DNA of 64,000 bases from Heterohyrax brucei (lineage: Eukaryota; Chordata; Mammalia; Hyracoidea; Procaviidae): the NCBI GenBank assembly GCA_028571685.1, contig CM053141.1:2542001-2606000 (forward strand), given 5' to 3'. Made by a program: the position numbers and the translations under genes. Numbering within the stretch: the first letter of the stretch is position 1; each line of letters begins with the position of its first letter. Below, piece by piece: positions 11,611 to 23,510 of the stretch. The notes under the pieces were generated by a model. That model was not told the origin of the DNA, searched no databases, and saw only the letters and a list, made by a program, of their open reading frames with translations.

Positions 11611-12883
11611 ACTTGAAGAATATGACAAAAATTAAGAATTACACTTCTTTTGTGTAACTAACACTTGATAAAGCATATATCAAGTCAAATCATTTATCTT
11701 GTTTAAAACAGGGAAAATGCTTTATGTCATTCTCTTCTCCAGAATGATCCAAAAGAACTATTTATTTATATTGAATAAAATGCCAGGGTGCTTTCTACAG
11801 AGGGAGATAGAGACATCCTTTTATAGACACTGAATGCTTACTGAAGTTTGGACAATTGACTGTAGTGTCTTCTAATAGTTTTGTTCACATGGTGAAAGCT
11901 CAGTAAATGTTTATTCATTGAACGAATCTAAACTGAGACACTGGACAGAAAGTCAAATTCTACACAGGAGATACATGTATTTGTTTTGCTTGCTTTTTGC
12001 TTTTCATTTGGCTTTATGCTGGGCTGTTGCTCCATCCCCTGCCTCCTGAGTTGTGAGGAAGCCCTCCGGGAGGGTCTGAGGAAGGCTGTTTACATTTTGG
12101 GTGCAGTCTGGGTTAAGAGACCCTCCAGGAGAAGAGGCCTGCAATAACCCCGTGTCCCCCCGGAGGGGGAAGGGCGGCTGGCAACAGAACAGTCGGACCC
12201 GAGCCAGCTTCAGAAGCACACAAGGCAAATACCACACTGTCCATAACGACATTTGTTTCAGAAGACAAGACGGCAGGATGTATCATAAATAGACTTTCAG
12301 GTGTCAGGGCAATTCAGGTGTCTAACAATTTAGGACAGCAGAGAAGCATAACGTATCTGGATGCTTGCCTGAGCCTTAGGAACCATGACAACCAGGTGAC
12401 AGGTGGGCACAACCAGCCACACCCAAGGGCCAGCGTACCACCGCAAGGTCTGCGGCTTCTAAACTCTCAGAGCACAGAGGTTACTGGAGGACAGTCCCTT
12501 TCACCCTCTCTGCTCCCAACACTCCTTAGAACTCCTTAGAACGTCCAGCTCCAGAGGGAGCTGGGTGGGGCCTGGTCACACGGCGGCAAAAGGGGACCTT
12601 GCTTTAGAAGGCATCTGTCTGTCCTTTCTTGTGAAACATGTCAAAGTCTCATTTTCACACTGTTAAGTGTTGCTCATCAGCATCTTTGCCAACCATTGTG
12701 GAGACAGACAGTGAGGGAAGGATGCTGGCGTAGCAGAGAACCCCACTTTGGGGAACTCATATTTTATGTACAATATAGCTTTTTTTTTTTGCTGGCAAAG
12801 AATGGCTTCTTTTGTTTTTTAAATTCTAAAACTTTTAATAATCTGCCTATCCTATAGTCTCGACGGTACTTGGCTTGGCTTGG
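11611..12883. other. Unassigned intergenic DNA
   Basis: No repeat or gene was identified. A poly-T run lies around 12781-12790. Small open frames around 12004-12540 on both strands lack any recognisable domain. Confidence 0.4.
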
Positions 12884-13212
12884 CATCCTATAGTGGTACA
12901 AATGTTTGTTTGGCTACTAATTGATGCTGGACACTATGCCACCAGTATCTCAGATATCTACAGAGTCACTCACGGCAGGTTCGGAAGAAGGACCTGGCTA
13001 TTTATTTAAAAAAAAAAAAAAGTCTCGTGAAAACCACAGGGCTGGTATAGAGGGCCGGCCTGACAGAGGAAGGTCCCCAAGGAGGCTGGAGGACACAGCG
13101 GCTCAAACACAGCAACAGCGGAGAGGAGGCGCGGGGCCGGGCGGGCTTCCTTCTGCTGTTCGCAGGGTCCGTGTGAATCAGAACAGGGTCACTGGCACCC
13201 AGCAACACTCAC
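12884..13212 (+). mobile_element. Miniature composite of RTE 5' UTR and RTE 3' end
   Basis: The left part resembles the RTE 5' UTR (tgatgctggacactatgcc, gagtcactcacggcagg, aagaaggacctgg), which is also visible at 51401-51620 and antisense at 7180-7280. The right part resembles the RTE 3' end (ggggccgggcgggcttcc, then cactggcacccagcaacac). The roughly 3 kb coding part is absent. An A14 run at about 13008-13021 is internal. It fits a non-autonomous RTE derivative, although deletion within one copy would also work. Confidence 0.65.
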
Positions 13213-13601
13213 AGGAAGGCCAGAAGGTCAGGCTCCACACCAATACCTGCGCAGAAAGGCTTGGAATCTATTTCCAAAAAGTCAGCTGTTGAAAGTCTAT
13301 GGAGCACAGCTCCTCCCTGGCACACACACGGTCACCGTGAGACAAAGGTCGCTAGGTGGTCACTGGTGATGGCACTGGATGGTGAGAAGCCAGATGTCCT
13401 TTTAATTAGGACTCTGGTTCTTATTTTTGAGTGGCGATTGTTAGCAAAAAGAAAGACCTTCAGGTTGGGACTTGTACCTACATGAAGGTCTAGAATCTGA
13501 CAGAATCCAGCCTGAGACACACAACAATTTAAACACGGATCTTCTATTTTCAACGGTTCTTCAGTCACAGCTTCCCTACATTAGTCTGACAATCTGCTGC
13601 G
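13213..13601. other. Unassigned spacer
   Basis: No recognisable feature between the composite element and the minisatellite. Confidence 0.4.
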
Positions 13602-13808
13602 GATGGTTACATGACCTCATGCTGGACATGGACGAGGTCACTGTTGGTTACATGGCCTCATGCTGGACGTGGACGAGGTCACCGTCAGTTACACGGCCTC
13701 ATGCTGGACGTGGACGAGGTCACCGTCGGTTACACGGCCTCATGCTGGACATGGACGAGGTCACTGTTGGTTACATGGCCTCATGCTGGACATGGACGAG
13801 GTCACCGC
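13602..13808. repeat. 41-bp minisatellite, about five units
   Basis: The landmark cctcatgctgg recurs at 13615, 13656, 13697, 13738 and 13779, giving a period of exactly 41 bp. Units share ggacgaggtcac and differ mainly at C/T and G/A positions. Because 41 is not a multiple of three, each unit is read in a new frame and all three forward frames stay open. This produces the overlapping frames of up to 188 codons here (for example 13472-14038), which I regard as an artefact and not as a gene. Confidence 0.95.
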
Positions 13809-14996
13809 ACGCGCCAGCACACGAGCTCCTCCCGGGGGTAGTGGCAGTCACCTCAGGCTCCACCCCAAAGAACGTTCAGACTCTCTCTGGACCTTCTCAA
13901 GCTGTGAATTCTGTTTCTGCCGGGCATCTTCTTGGTTTCAGGAATTCCACCAAATCATTCTTTAATACTTGGTGCTTTTATTTCTTTGAGTCTGGATTTC
14001 TGTCTGAATATTCAGGAAAATCTTCCCTTTTAGACTGATAATTGTTGAAACTTTTAAAATGAATAAACCTGCAAATTCTTTAGTTAATCTTGTGCAGATG
14101 GGGATTTGTGTTCCCGCTCTTTTGTTTTAACTTTCAGGAGCCCTCCCGCGAGTCCAGCTGGGGGAACCCTGCTTTCTCCACAGGCACACCACCCTTGAAT
14201 CCCAGAATTCTGAAGCACCACTCAGTAATTAATGCCAAGCAGCTGGTATGTTTCTGAGAGTTCAACATTTGGTTGGCTGAATCTCTTCAGTTTCTCCTCG
14301 TAATACTAAAATTTAATACTGAAATCTTGCTGTTTGGGAGAAAATGCTAATTCATAAACTCTTAATGCAAAGGACAATAGTATGTCATATTTTTACTGTC
14401 AGTATCCATGATATGAACAGAAAAAAGAGAATAAAACTACAGCAGAATAAAGCTTCCTGGAACTTGAGAACAAAAATGTAGCCGTGTCGAATAGCTTGAA
14501 ATCATTTCTGCATTATACTTTTATTAAAGTGTGAGGAGACAAATCTTTGGGGATTTCTTGCGTTTCTGAAAGTCTTGCAAACAGGGGCACTAATTGGCAA
14601 TGCTCTAGACTATCTTTTCAAAGACTTTTGTAGAGCAAATAGCCCTGGAGGACAGAGACAGAGGGCAGATTTGCCTATCGCTGCATACAGTAAAGAGAAT
14701 GCCTCCCTCCTAAGCACAAGACAGGTGTGTGCACTGCCTGTTTCAATAGATTCAAGTTTCCCAGAGTTCATGGCACTGGCAGGAATGCTCTGTTCCACTT
14801 CTTGCCTTTGCTATAGGTAATGGAGTCTTTTGTCTCCAACCTAGAAGCTCACGCCTCCAGACTGTATGCGGGAGATCGTGGCGTCATAACAGTTAGGCTG
14901 TAAATAGCGTCAATTACTAGTGCTGGACAGAACAACAAAGACAACCCAGTGTGTGCTGATTTTTATTTCCATGTCTCTCCAGGCTGTGAAAAGCCG
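13809..14996. other. Unassigned intergenic DNA
   Basis: No gene or repeat was recognised with confidence. Confidence 0.4.
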
Positions 14997-15245
14997 TTTC
15001 TTATTAAGATTTAACTTACCTATCATAAAAATCATCCCTATAAAGTGTACAATTTGATGGTTTTTAGTATATTTACAAGATGGGACCACTAACTGCAGGA
15101 TATTTTCGTTTCCCCAAAATATGACCATTAGCAGCCCCCCTGTCCTGTCCCCCTGACCCTAGAAACCACTCCTCTGCCTTCAGCCCTTCCAGACTCCAAG
15201 AGAATCCATGTCTGCGGCCCTAAGTCACTCCATTTGTGGTCATTC
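14997..15245 (+). mobile_element. L1 LINE 3' UTR fragment
   Basis: The series aaagtgtacaatttgatggt, ttttagtatatttacaaga, accattagcagcc and tagaaaccactcctctgcc follows the order of the mammalian L1M 3' UTR. It is an old, diverged fragment. Confidence 0.75.
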
Positions 15246-15597
15246 GTTTTCTGGTCTGAATGCCGTTATGGCAGCCCTAGGGAATGAAGACGCGTGAGCT
15301 ATGCTATTCCTCAACATTTAATCTTTAATACTGTTGAAATATGTTAAAAAGAAGGCGTTTCATGTTAGAAATTTCTCAGAAAGTGAAGGTATATTGACAC
15401 GCAAAGAACAGAAAGATAGAATATATTTGACATATAGATACAGATTCTTAATGCCCAAAATGATAATAATAATTAAAGCAACGGGAAGCCTTTTAACATG
15501 GAATAAAAGGTAAAGGGAGATTCCAAAGGCCTAGAACCCAGTGGGGACACTTGCGGCAAGTCAAGCTTCGTGTCACGGTTCTCTAGCATTTGACACT
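15246..15597. other. Unassigned spacer
   Basis: AT-rich sequence with no recognised feature. Confidence 0.4.
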
Positions 15598-15798
15598 GTC
15601 TCTGGGTGGTGGAAGCTGTTTGTGCTCGAATACTACCTGCAAGGTTACAAGTTTAAACCTACCGGCAGCATTATGAAAGAAGTGCCTGCCTATTCGCTTC
15701 CTTAAAGATTAAAGACAAGAAAACCATATAGGGAGGTTCTATTCTTTCACACATGGAATCGCTGTGAGTAGAAATGGACTTGACAACCATGCATTTGG
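15598..15798 (+). mobile_element. Afrotherian SINE, diverged
   Basis: Head-like ctgtctctgggtggtggaag, body cctgcctattcgcttcct, aagaaaaccatatagggagg, and a tail with gaaatggacttgacaacc. The block order matches the other SINEs of the window. Confidence 0.7.
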
Positions 15799-16339
15799 TG
15801 TTGGTTCTGACACTGAATTGGTCATTCTTGAGGAGAAAGCATCCTTGGCTCTATTAAGAGATGCTGATGGCTGTGTGACATGTCTCAAGTACATTGATCA
15901 CATAAACTCCAAGTTGTCTCATTATATATTTTTTATGTGGCAGCTAGAAGAGCAGGTTGTTGGGAACTGGGGGTCTGAGGTTTCAGTACTCAGCTACTCG
16001 GTGCTGCACACTATGCATTAAAGCCCCAGACCCGCTGCAGTACAGCACGGGAGGATTTGCAATACGGATGATGTCAGGGATATGTCCTTTGCCCACCAAT
16101 ATCACCACTAATCCCCTTCTTTTCTTCTTCCTCTGGATGCATAATAAGGAATGTATTCACACCAAGAAGAATATCATCAATAGAATTTGACCTATACTTT
16201 CACCTGCGATTTGACCTCAGGGCTTATCCTACTGCAAATTTTGATGGCAGTTATACCAACTCTATGAATTTGTCAAAACTCACAGAAATCTACACCAATG
16301 TAAGTGAATTTGTGCACTAAGAAACATTTTTTTTAAAGC
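15799..16339. other. Unassigned spacer
   Basis: Apart from poorly conserved sequence near 16230-16330 that could be eroded RTE, nothing is recognisable. Confidence 0.35.
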
Positions 16340-16933
16340 TGACTTCAAACTTGCGTATATCCCACCTGAATTTAGAGACCATCTCAGAAATAGGTTCAAC
16401 CCGTTAAACACTGATAATCAAAGACCAGACAAACTCTGATGAACCATGAAGAACATTATATCCAAAGATGGCAAGAGGTCACTAAAAAGATGGCAACAAA
16501 TAGACGTCAGGAAAGACTCAGACACATGTTCTAGAATGTCATTACAGAGAAAGGAAGCAATGATGAAGTAAAAAATCTGAACAGAAGATTTCAAGGAGTG
16601 GCTTGAGAAGACAAACTAGACTATTATAATGAAATGTGTAAAGAACCAGAGGTAGAAAACCAAAAGTGAAGAGCAATGCCCAATATCTCAAGGTGAAAGA
16701 ACTGAAGATAAATTCAAGCCTTGCGTTGCACATTGAAGGATTCTTCCAGAAAATACTGAACAATGGAGGAGACATCAAAAGAAAATGGAAAGAATGCCGA
16801 GTAAGTGGACTGAAAAGAACTAGTTGCTATTGAACCTTTTCAGGAGGTAACATACGGCCAAGAACAAATGGAACTGAGGAGGTCTAGCTGCACTGAAGGC
16901 ACCAGTGCAAAACAAGTCTCAGGAATTGACAGT
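16340..16933 (+). mobile_element. RTE LINE, left part of a copy split by an LTR
   Basis: Sense RTE from the endonuclease-RT linker (atcccacctgaatttagaga, agatttcaaggagtggcttg, agaccatctcag) to aggaattgacag at 16933. The copy resumes at 17457. It contains numerous stops and indels. Confidence 0.9.
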
Positions 16934-17456
16934 TGTGGATTGAGTTCCGTCCCCCCAAAAACAAGTGTGGCCACGTGGCTGGGCCATGATTCCCAGTATC
17001 TTGTGACTGTCCTCCATTACGTGGTTTTCCTATACTGCATGTTAAAGGATTAGGGTGGGGCTGTAAATCCCTTCATAGGATCACCTCCCTGCTCCACTGT
17101 AAAGGGAGTTTCCCTGGAGTATGGCTGGCCCCACCTTTAATCCTTTCATCCTATGAGAGGGAAAAGGACAGAGAAGCAGGCAGATAATTGGGAATGTTGT
17201 ACCATCAAGCAAGCAGCACCAGGAGAAGAGCACATCTGTCAGACCTGAGGTTCCAGTGCTAAGATGCTCCCTGGACAAAGACTGATGCAATACTAGGCAT
17301 TCCTCCAGAGCTGACAAGGCAGAAGCCTTCCCCTGGAGCACACACCCTGAATATGGACTTGTAGCCTACTGTGTAGGATTGTGTGAGAATAAACCTTCCT
17401 TCGTTAAAGCTGTCTCTGTGGTACTTCTGTTACAGCAGTCCTAGCTGACTAAAACA
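16934..17456 (+). mobile_element. MaLR-type LTR inserted in RTE
   Basis: Begins tgtggattgagttccgtccc and has the blocks ggccatgattcccagtat, actgtaaagggagtttccc and ctgacaaggcagaagcc. A polyadenylation-signal-like aataaa lies just before cttccttcgttaaagc, and the end is agctgactaaaaca. Weak 5-bp duplications (acagt at 16929-16933, acggg at 17457-17461) flank it. It is the same LTR subtype as those at 44962-45485 and 27426-27944. Confidence 0.85.
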
Positions 17457-18712
17457 ACGGGATACCAACTGAGATATTTCAATAAACTGATGCAATACTG
17501 GGTGTGCTCACTTGTCTGTACCAAGAAATTCAGAAGACAAGTACCTGGCCAATGCACTGGAAGAGACTTGTATTTGTACACATTCCACGGAAACAGAATG
17601 AATAAACTATCAAATAATATTAATATCACATGCAAGTAAAATTTTGTTGAAGATCATTTAGAAGTGATTGCAGCAATTTCCAGTAGGGAACTGCCAGAAA
17701 TTCAAGCTGGATTCAGAAAATGATGTGGAGCTAGTGACATCATTGTTGATGACTGGTGGATCTCGGCTGAAAGCATAGAATACCAGAAGATGTTCACCTG
17801 TGTTTCATTGACTATGCAAATGTATCTGACTGTGTAGATCATTACAAACTATGGCTAATACTATGAAGAATAGGAATTCCAGAAAAATTAATTGTGCTTA
17901 TGTGGAACCTGTACCTTAGACCAAGAGACAGTCATCTGAACAGAACAAGGGACTACTGTGTGGTTTACAGTCAAGAAAGACGTGCATCAGGGTTGGATCC
18001 TCTTACCATCCTTTCTGAGGACCTGAAGCCCTTACCGACGAAGGTCAAACCCCCAGCCTTCAGGAGGGATTACACCTCAGCATCAAAAGCAAAAATCCCC
18101 AGATCAGGACCAATAGGCAACACCATGATAAACAGAGAAAAGACTGAATTTGTCAAGGACTTCATTTTATTTGAATCCACAATCAACACCCATGGAAGCA
18201 GTAATCATGAAACCAAACAACACATTGTATCAGGCAAATATGCTACAAAAGATCTCTTTAAAATGTTGAAAAGCAAAGATATCACTTTAAGGACTAACCC
18301 AAGTCAGGATTATTCAAGCACCTCATAAAGAGAAGAAGAATCGATGCCTTTGACTTGGTGTAGGCAAAGAATATTACACATACTATGGACTTCTAGAAAA
18401 GCAAACAAATCTGTCTCAAAGAAGTACAAGAATGTTCATCAGAAGCAGGGATGGCAAGACTTCATCTTATGTACTTTGGACACGCTGTCAGGAGAGAGCA
18501 GTCCATGGAGAAGGTGGGCATCATGCTTGGTAAAGCAGAGTGTGAACAAAAAAGAGGAAGAGGCTCAACGAGGTGGACTGACACAGTGGCTGCAACAACG
18601 CGCTCTGTCACAATACCGACCATGAAGACGATGCAGGGCTGGGCAGAGTTTTGTTTCGTATTTTAAAGAGTTGCAGTGAGCTGGAACAATCTGGCAGGCA
18701 CCTAACAACAAC
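17457..18712 (+). mobile_element. RTE LINE, right part to the 3' end
   Basis: It continues from 16933 with cgggataccaactgagat and reaches the full 3' terminus (ggcacctaacaacaac). Around 18000-18090 part of the RT is missing or replaced: the segment that should carry the YADD motif is absent, and the sequence jumps to gaccaataggcaacaccatg. The frame 17894-18328 is a residual RT/C-terminal piece. Confidence 0.9.
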
Positions 18713-19599
18713 ATGGGTTAAACTTAAATCCACTAATGTAGCTGCCCCTGTGACGGAAAGAAAGCTCAGCACTGTTGGGGTTGTGCTGTGCTCCTTCTGC
18801 TGTGTCCACTGTGTGGCTGAGTCTCTCTGTGGTTATCCTGACGGGAGATGTGTCCTGGGGACACAGACAGGCTGTAGGGCTGGAGCCATGACGCGTGTGA
18901 CGAGGAGGGTGGCGGTGAGGGGTTCCATGTCTCACCACCCTCACACTCCCAAGTGTCTCGCGCCACCATCCCACCAGTGGGCTGGGCTTCCTTTTCCTGG
19001 AGGCGTGACATGTAAGCAGGGGCGAGCAGTGACTGACACAGTAGGCTGCCGCTGTGCTCAGCCACAGCTTCATTTCTTCCCCAAACTGAGTCAGGAGTTG
19101 CTCCCCTATGTACGCCGCGCTACGTTGTCTCAGAAACCTTCAAGTAATTCATGCCTGGAAGAGGCTACTGTGCGCGGGTTGTGAACGTCATGTTTTTCTC
19201 ATCTACAGGCAAGAATTTCTATTACTCAGACGGGGTGGGGGTGGGCTCTCCTTTTGCCTGTGAACCTCCAGGTGGGAATTGTGTACAATGATGGGGAAAG
19301 AAGTCACTGAACTCGGGAATTCTGTCTGTGCCATTTGGTCACGTTTATGCTTTTGCTTTGTGAATGTTCCAGCCATCCTTCTGCTGCATTTTCTTTCCCA
19401 CGATCATAACATATTTTCCTACAGAATTGTTATTATCTCTGTTGGTTGTGCCTGGGAAATATTTAATACAACTAATTCTTGCTTATTTCCCATAGCTACC
19501 ATATGTTTCTTTCAGTCGTAGTAAAATGGTCTGTAAAGCACAGAACTGAAATATGCTTACTGAGAAGAAAGAATACAAAGTCGCACAGTCTATTCAGTC
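18713..19599. other. Unassigned; relatively GC-rich 18740-19190
   Basis: A 177-codon plus frame (18651-19184) and overlapping minus frames of about 100-123 codons exist. None shows a recognisable domain, and the plus frame begins inside the RTE tail, so it is probably fortuitous. Confidence 0.4.
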
Positions 19600-19760
19600 T
19601 CAAGCCAATCCCACGGCCATTGAGTCAATTCAGGCTCACAGAGAGCCTATAGGACAGAGCAGAACTGCCCCATTGAGTTTTCAGGAAAGACCTGGTAGCT
19701 TCAAACCGCTCACCTTTCTGGTTAGCAGCCCTAGCACTGAACCATTGTGCCACCTGGGTT
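19600..19760 (-). mobile_element. Afrotherian SINE, antisense
   Basis: Antisense order: ccattgagtcaattcaggc, tataggacagagcagaact, accgctcacctttctgg, ttagcagccctagcac, cattgtgccacctgggt. The tRNA-derived head lies at the right end. Confidence 0.88.
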
Positions 19761-20142
19761 GCAGCCTGAAGGCTCAGGTGGAAGGAGAGGAAGCCTGAGC
19801 TGTGGTGTCCAGTAGTGCCCTTTCTCCACGGAGTTGGTTTCCTGTGCCACGTACCTTGCTCAGAAAGTCTGGAGGTCAGGTGTAGCTGAGGAAATGTGCC
19901 GGATTGGCCAGTGTCGGAGAGGTTCTCCCCCGGTCAATCTGGAAATGCCGTGGGTGGCAGCATTCACAGGGAGCACTGGGGTGCATTCACCAGAAAGCAG
20001 GGTCTCCAGAAGAATTCAGGAAGTAAGGTGACCTTCGGTGCACAGTTTCACACAGGTTTTACCACACCCTTGATGTGCTGGAAGGCAGGGAAGACTACCT
20101 ACTTCAGGTTAGCAGGTGAGCACAGGTAAACCTATGCATACC
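19761..20142. other. Unassigned spacer
   Basis: No recognisable feature. Confidence 0.4.
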
Positions 20143-20405
20143 TTGTATCGTGGACCTAACTGTGCTTTGCCCTCACATCTCTCAACTTGGCTAGGCCATG
20201 ATTCAGACTGTTATATAACAGTCTACCACTTTGTCACCTCATGTGATTTTTTTATGTATTGGAAATCCTACCTCTGTGATGCTAATGAAATGGGATTACC
20301 TGCAGGCACTTGGCTTGGCTGGCTGGCAGGTATATTAACAAGGCAAGACTCAACCTGTAAGATTAGGTAATATTTTAAGCCAGTCTCTTTTAAAATATAG
20401 AAGAG
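20143..20405 (+). mobile_element. MaLR 5' LTR, 3'-truncated
   Basis: The LTR blocks tcaacttggctaggccatga, aaatcctacctctgtgatg and gtaagattaggtaatattt are present, but the polyadenylation-signal half is missing. Internal-type sequence follows directly, so a deletion removed the rest of the LTR and the start of the internal region. Confidence 0.75.
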
Positions 20406-21215
20406 AGAAGTACCAGCAGCCGCAGAACCAGGAGGTCAGCACAGACAGTGGGGAGGTGACCCATGGAGCAAGAACTCCGAGCGCATTTTCACAGGAGGCT
20501 TCCTGGCAGAGTCGGGTGCCTCTGAGTGCTTATCAGTACAGCTAGGCTCACCACCCTGCAAAGCAAGAGTTCTGAGCGCCTTCTGGCGAGTCGAGTGGAG
20601 CTGAAGAGTTTGGAACACTTGCCCCAGCAGGGGCCAAGAGGCCAAGAAACCAGGAAGCAGAAGCAGAATGGACAAAGAACTCAAGAAGCAGAGCTGCCAC
20701 AGCCTCCAAGTGTAGCGTTGCCACTCAGATGGGCGGAAAGAATGAGATTGCCTAAAGCCACGAGAGCAGAGTTGCTATTTCAGGGAGCCTGGAAGACAGC
20801 ACTGAAGTCCAGGGCCAAGGCGCCTCCACTCAGAATCTGAAGAGTATGGGCAATACCTAGAGTCTGGAGGGTGCAGCGGCTGTGCCGATGGTTGCATAGA
20901 ACATAGAATTATGCCCCAAACCTTGAGGGCTAATGTAACATGTTCTGCTTATGTTCTTGGTGCCTGTTGTGCCTTCTCTTCTGTGATTTCTCCCATCTGT
21001 AATGGGAATGTCTATGGGAATGTACCTGTAATGGGAATGTACCTGTTCCACCACTGCACTTCAGGAGCAGATGACTTGTATTCTAGATTTCACAGATGAT
21101 GAGAAATTTTTGGATTTTGGACTTGGAGTTGACTTAAGATTTTGTTACGATATGATAGAATGAATATGTTTTATATACAGCAAGGACATGAATTTTGGGA
21201 GCCCAAAGGATGAAA
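20406..21215 (+). mobile_element. MaLR internal region, non-coding remnant
   Basis: The 3' part resembles the 3' end of THE1/MST internal sequence: tttctcccatctgtaatggg, ctagatttcacagatgatga, then gagcccaaaggatgaaa directly before the next LTR. A small tandem duplication of gggaatgtacctgt lies at about 21018-21050. The frames (82-104 codons) show no intact gag or pol. Its placement between two LTRs supports a nearly complete but decayed element. Confidence 0.72.
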
Positions 21216-21395
21216 TGTCATAGATTGAATTGTATCTCCCAGAAACATCTGTCAAGTTGGTTAGGCCATGATTCCCAGTGTTATGTATTGTCCACTGTTC
21301 TGTCATGTGATGTGATTTTCCTATGTGTGTAAATCCTGTCTCAGTGATGTTGATAAGATTAGAGGCAGCTGTGTCAATGAGGCAGGAATCGATCT
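21216..21395 (+). mobile_element. MaLR 3' LTR, left part
   Basis: Starts tgtcatagattgaattgt directly after the internal region and reads to aggaatcgatct (21384-21395), where an antisense RTE is inserted. It resumes at 22083. Confidence 0.87.
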
Positions 21396-22082
21396 GTTGC
21401 TGTTGTTAGGTGCCATATAGTCAGTTCCCACTCATAATGATCCTATGTACAACAGAAAGAAACACAACCTGGTCCTGCACCAATCCCACTGTCAGTTTTA
21501 TGCTTAAGCCCACTGTTGCAGCCATGGTATCAATCCATCTCATTGAAGGGCTGCTTCTTTTTCACTGACTCTCCACTTTACCAAGCATGATGCCCTTCTC
21601 CAGGGGCTGACCCCTCTTGACAATATTTCCAAAGTAAATACTATGTAGTTTCACCACTCTTGCTTCTAAGGAGCACTCTGATAGTACTTTTTTCCCAAAT
21701 AGATCTGTTTGTTCTTTTGGCAGTCTGGCATATTCAGTATTCTTCTCCAGCTCCCCAATTCCAAGATGTCAATTCTCCTGTCTTTCTTATTCATTGTCCA
21801 GCTTTTGCGTGCATATGATGTAAATGAAAACATCATGGCTTGGGTCAGGTGCACCTTAGTCTTCAAGGTGACCTCTTTACTTTGCAAAACTTTGAAGAGG
21901 GCTTTTGTAGCAGATTTTCCCAACGTGATGTGTCTTTTGATTTATTGACAGCTGCTTTCATGGCCGTTGATTGTGGAACCAAGTAAAATGAAATCTTTGA
22001 CAACCTCAATCTTCTCTCTGTTTATCATGATGTTGCTTACTGATCCAGTTACAGGATTTTTATTTTCTTAATGTTGAGGGGT
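21396..22082 (-). mobile_element. RTE LINE 3' fragment inside the MaLR 3' LTR
   Basis: Antisense RTE starting gttgctgttgttaggtgcc, running to about 690 bp (gatgttgcttactgatcc). A 12-bp duplication of LTR sequence (aggaatcgatct at 21384, aggattcaatct at 22083) fixes both ends. The minus frame 21666-21923 is the RTE C-terminal coding remnant. Confidence 0.92.
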
Positions 22083-22430
22083 AGGATTCAATCTTCAAGA
22101 TCAGATTTTGCCTTAAGCCAATCTTTTTTCAAATGCAAAAGAGAGACATGAGCAGAGAGACATGGAGACCTTACACCACCAAGAAAGAAGAGCTGGGAGC
22201 AGAATACACACTTTAGATGCAAGATTTCTATGCAGAAAAGTTCGCCAGCCAAATGAGAATTGACGGCAGTGGCCTTCCTTCACGACCTACAGAGATACAA
22301 AATTTTCCTCTGGATCTGGTGCCCTGAATTCAAGCTTCTAGCTTAGTTGATGGTGAGAAAATGCATTTCTTTTTATTAAAGCCATGTACTCATGGTGTTT
22401 CTGCTAGAGCAGCAGCAGATGACTAAGACT
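22083..22430 (+). mobile_element. MaLR 3' LTR, right part
   Basis: Continues aggattcaatcttcaaga, then gagacatgagcagagagac, ccctgaattcaagcttct, and ends gcagatgactaagact. The final two bases differ from the expected CA. Confidence 0.85.
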
Positions 22431-22976
22431 GGTCATTGAGAGCTGCGCAGCGATTGGTACTCTCCCAGGTCTTCACCAGTGTTGGCTCACTCTGCTCCTT
22501 CTCCGATGGGGACAGCTGCTAGCAGCGGTCAGCTGAACTTCTCCAGACTGGACCACCTGGGTGATACTGTTAGCAGGCACTGCCTGAACAGCTGTGAGCA
22601 TCAGAACTCAGAAATCAGGGGGAAAATGACAAAGGGAAAGTGCCCTAAGATAGAACTGCTTCCTCAGTCTCATGAGTCCACAGCCTAAATGGGGAGCTAG
22701 TTAGTCATTCTCCCAGCTGACACTGAAGCTCGTATCTTTTGTTTCATGGAAATGATTGCTATCCAGGCTAATCTGCAGACATTTATTAACCAGAGGTTTA
22801 CATTTGTGTAAACAGTAATTCACATATGATGACAAAACATTCAGAACATCTGAAACACCCATCTGCGAACTGCCATATGGATCATTAAGGGCATCACAGG
22901 TCACCACCCACCAAAGAGATCCTCTGCCAGTGTCAGTCCAGGAAAGGGGGGCTCTCACATGCTGACTGGGTCTGGG
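22431..22976. other. Unassigned intergenic DNA
   Basis: No recognised feature. The 85-codon minus frame at 22701-22958 has no recognisable domain. Confidence 0.4.
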
Positions 22977-23136
22977 ATCTCAAAAAGACCGGACAGTGTT
23001 TTGTTCTGTTCTACATAACAGTCATTATTTGTCAGAACCAACTTGGTGTCACTTAAGAACAACAATGATTATACTGGATCATCAATTTTTTTGCAGAATT
23101 TTGGAGGAAATATTAGTCAATTGTTTTAGTCCACTG
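22977..23136 (+). repeat. Duplicate of RTE tail plus flank (copy 1)
   Basis: The RTE 3' tail (aaaagaccggacagtgttt to aagaacaaca) is followed by about 55 bp of non-RTE sequence (gattatactggatcatc, ttttggaggaaatattag) and by tgttttagtcc. The whole stretch is nearly identical to 27281-27439. The first copy lacks any preceding RTE body. Confidence 0.9.
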
Positions 23137-23500
23137 ATGACACAGGAGATGGGCAAGGTACCTGGGGGACAATGAACAGCTGCAGAGAGAGAACACAATG
23201 CTGTCGTAAAGAGCTTCCTCAGTCAGTCCAAGGTTGAAGGACTTCAGGAAATCATAGTGAAGCACAAGGCTTCACTTCATTTATCTGCTATGAGTCGATG
23301 GTCTCCTCAAGTGTCTTTCCCTATGTAGTCACTGGAGAAGAGACCAGGGTCTTGCTGTATCTGTGTTTGGAGGGCTTACTAAATCATTGTGAATTATTAC
23401 TTTCTGATCACTTAAGACCTACTGTCTCTATATTCTAATACCATATAGATGACAACATACAAGAAAGTTACATGGGGAAGTCTCTTGAGGATAGCATCTT
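23137..23500. other. Unassigned spacer
   Basis: No recognisable feature. Confidence 0.4.
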
Positions 23501-23510
23501 GATAAAAGCA

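Noticed and set aside
13472..14038. 188-codon open frame with repeated peptide motifs
   Set aside because: It is generated by the 41-bp minisatellite, which is open in all three forward frames; there is no promoter, splice or domain support.
18651..19184. 177-codon plus-strand frame
   Set aside because: It starts inside the RTE tail, has no known domain, and overlaps equally open minus-strand frames, as expected of GC-rich random DNA.
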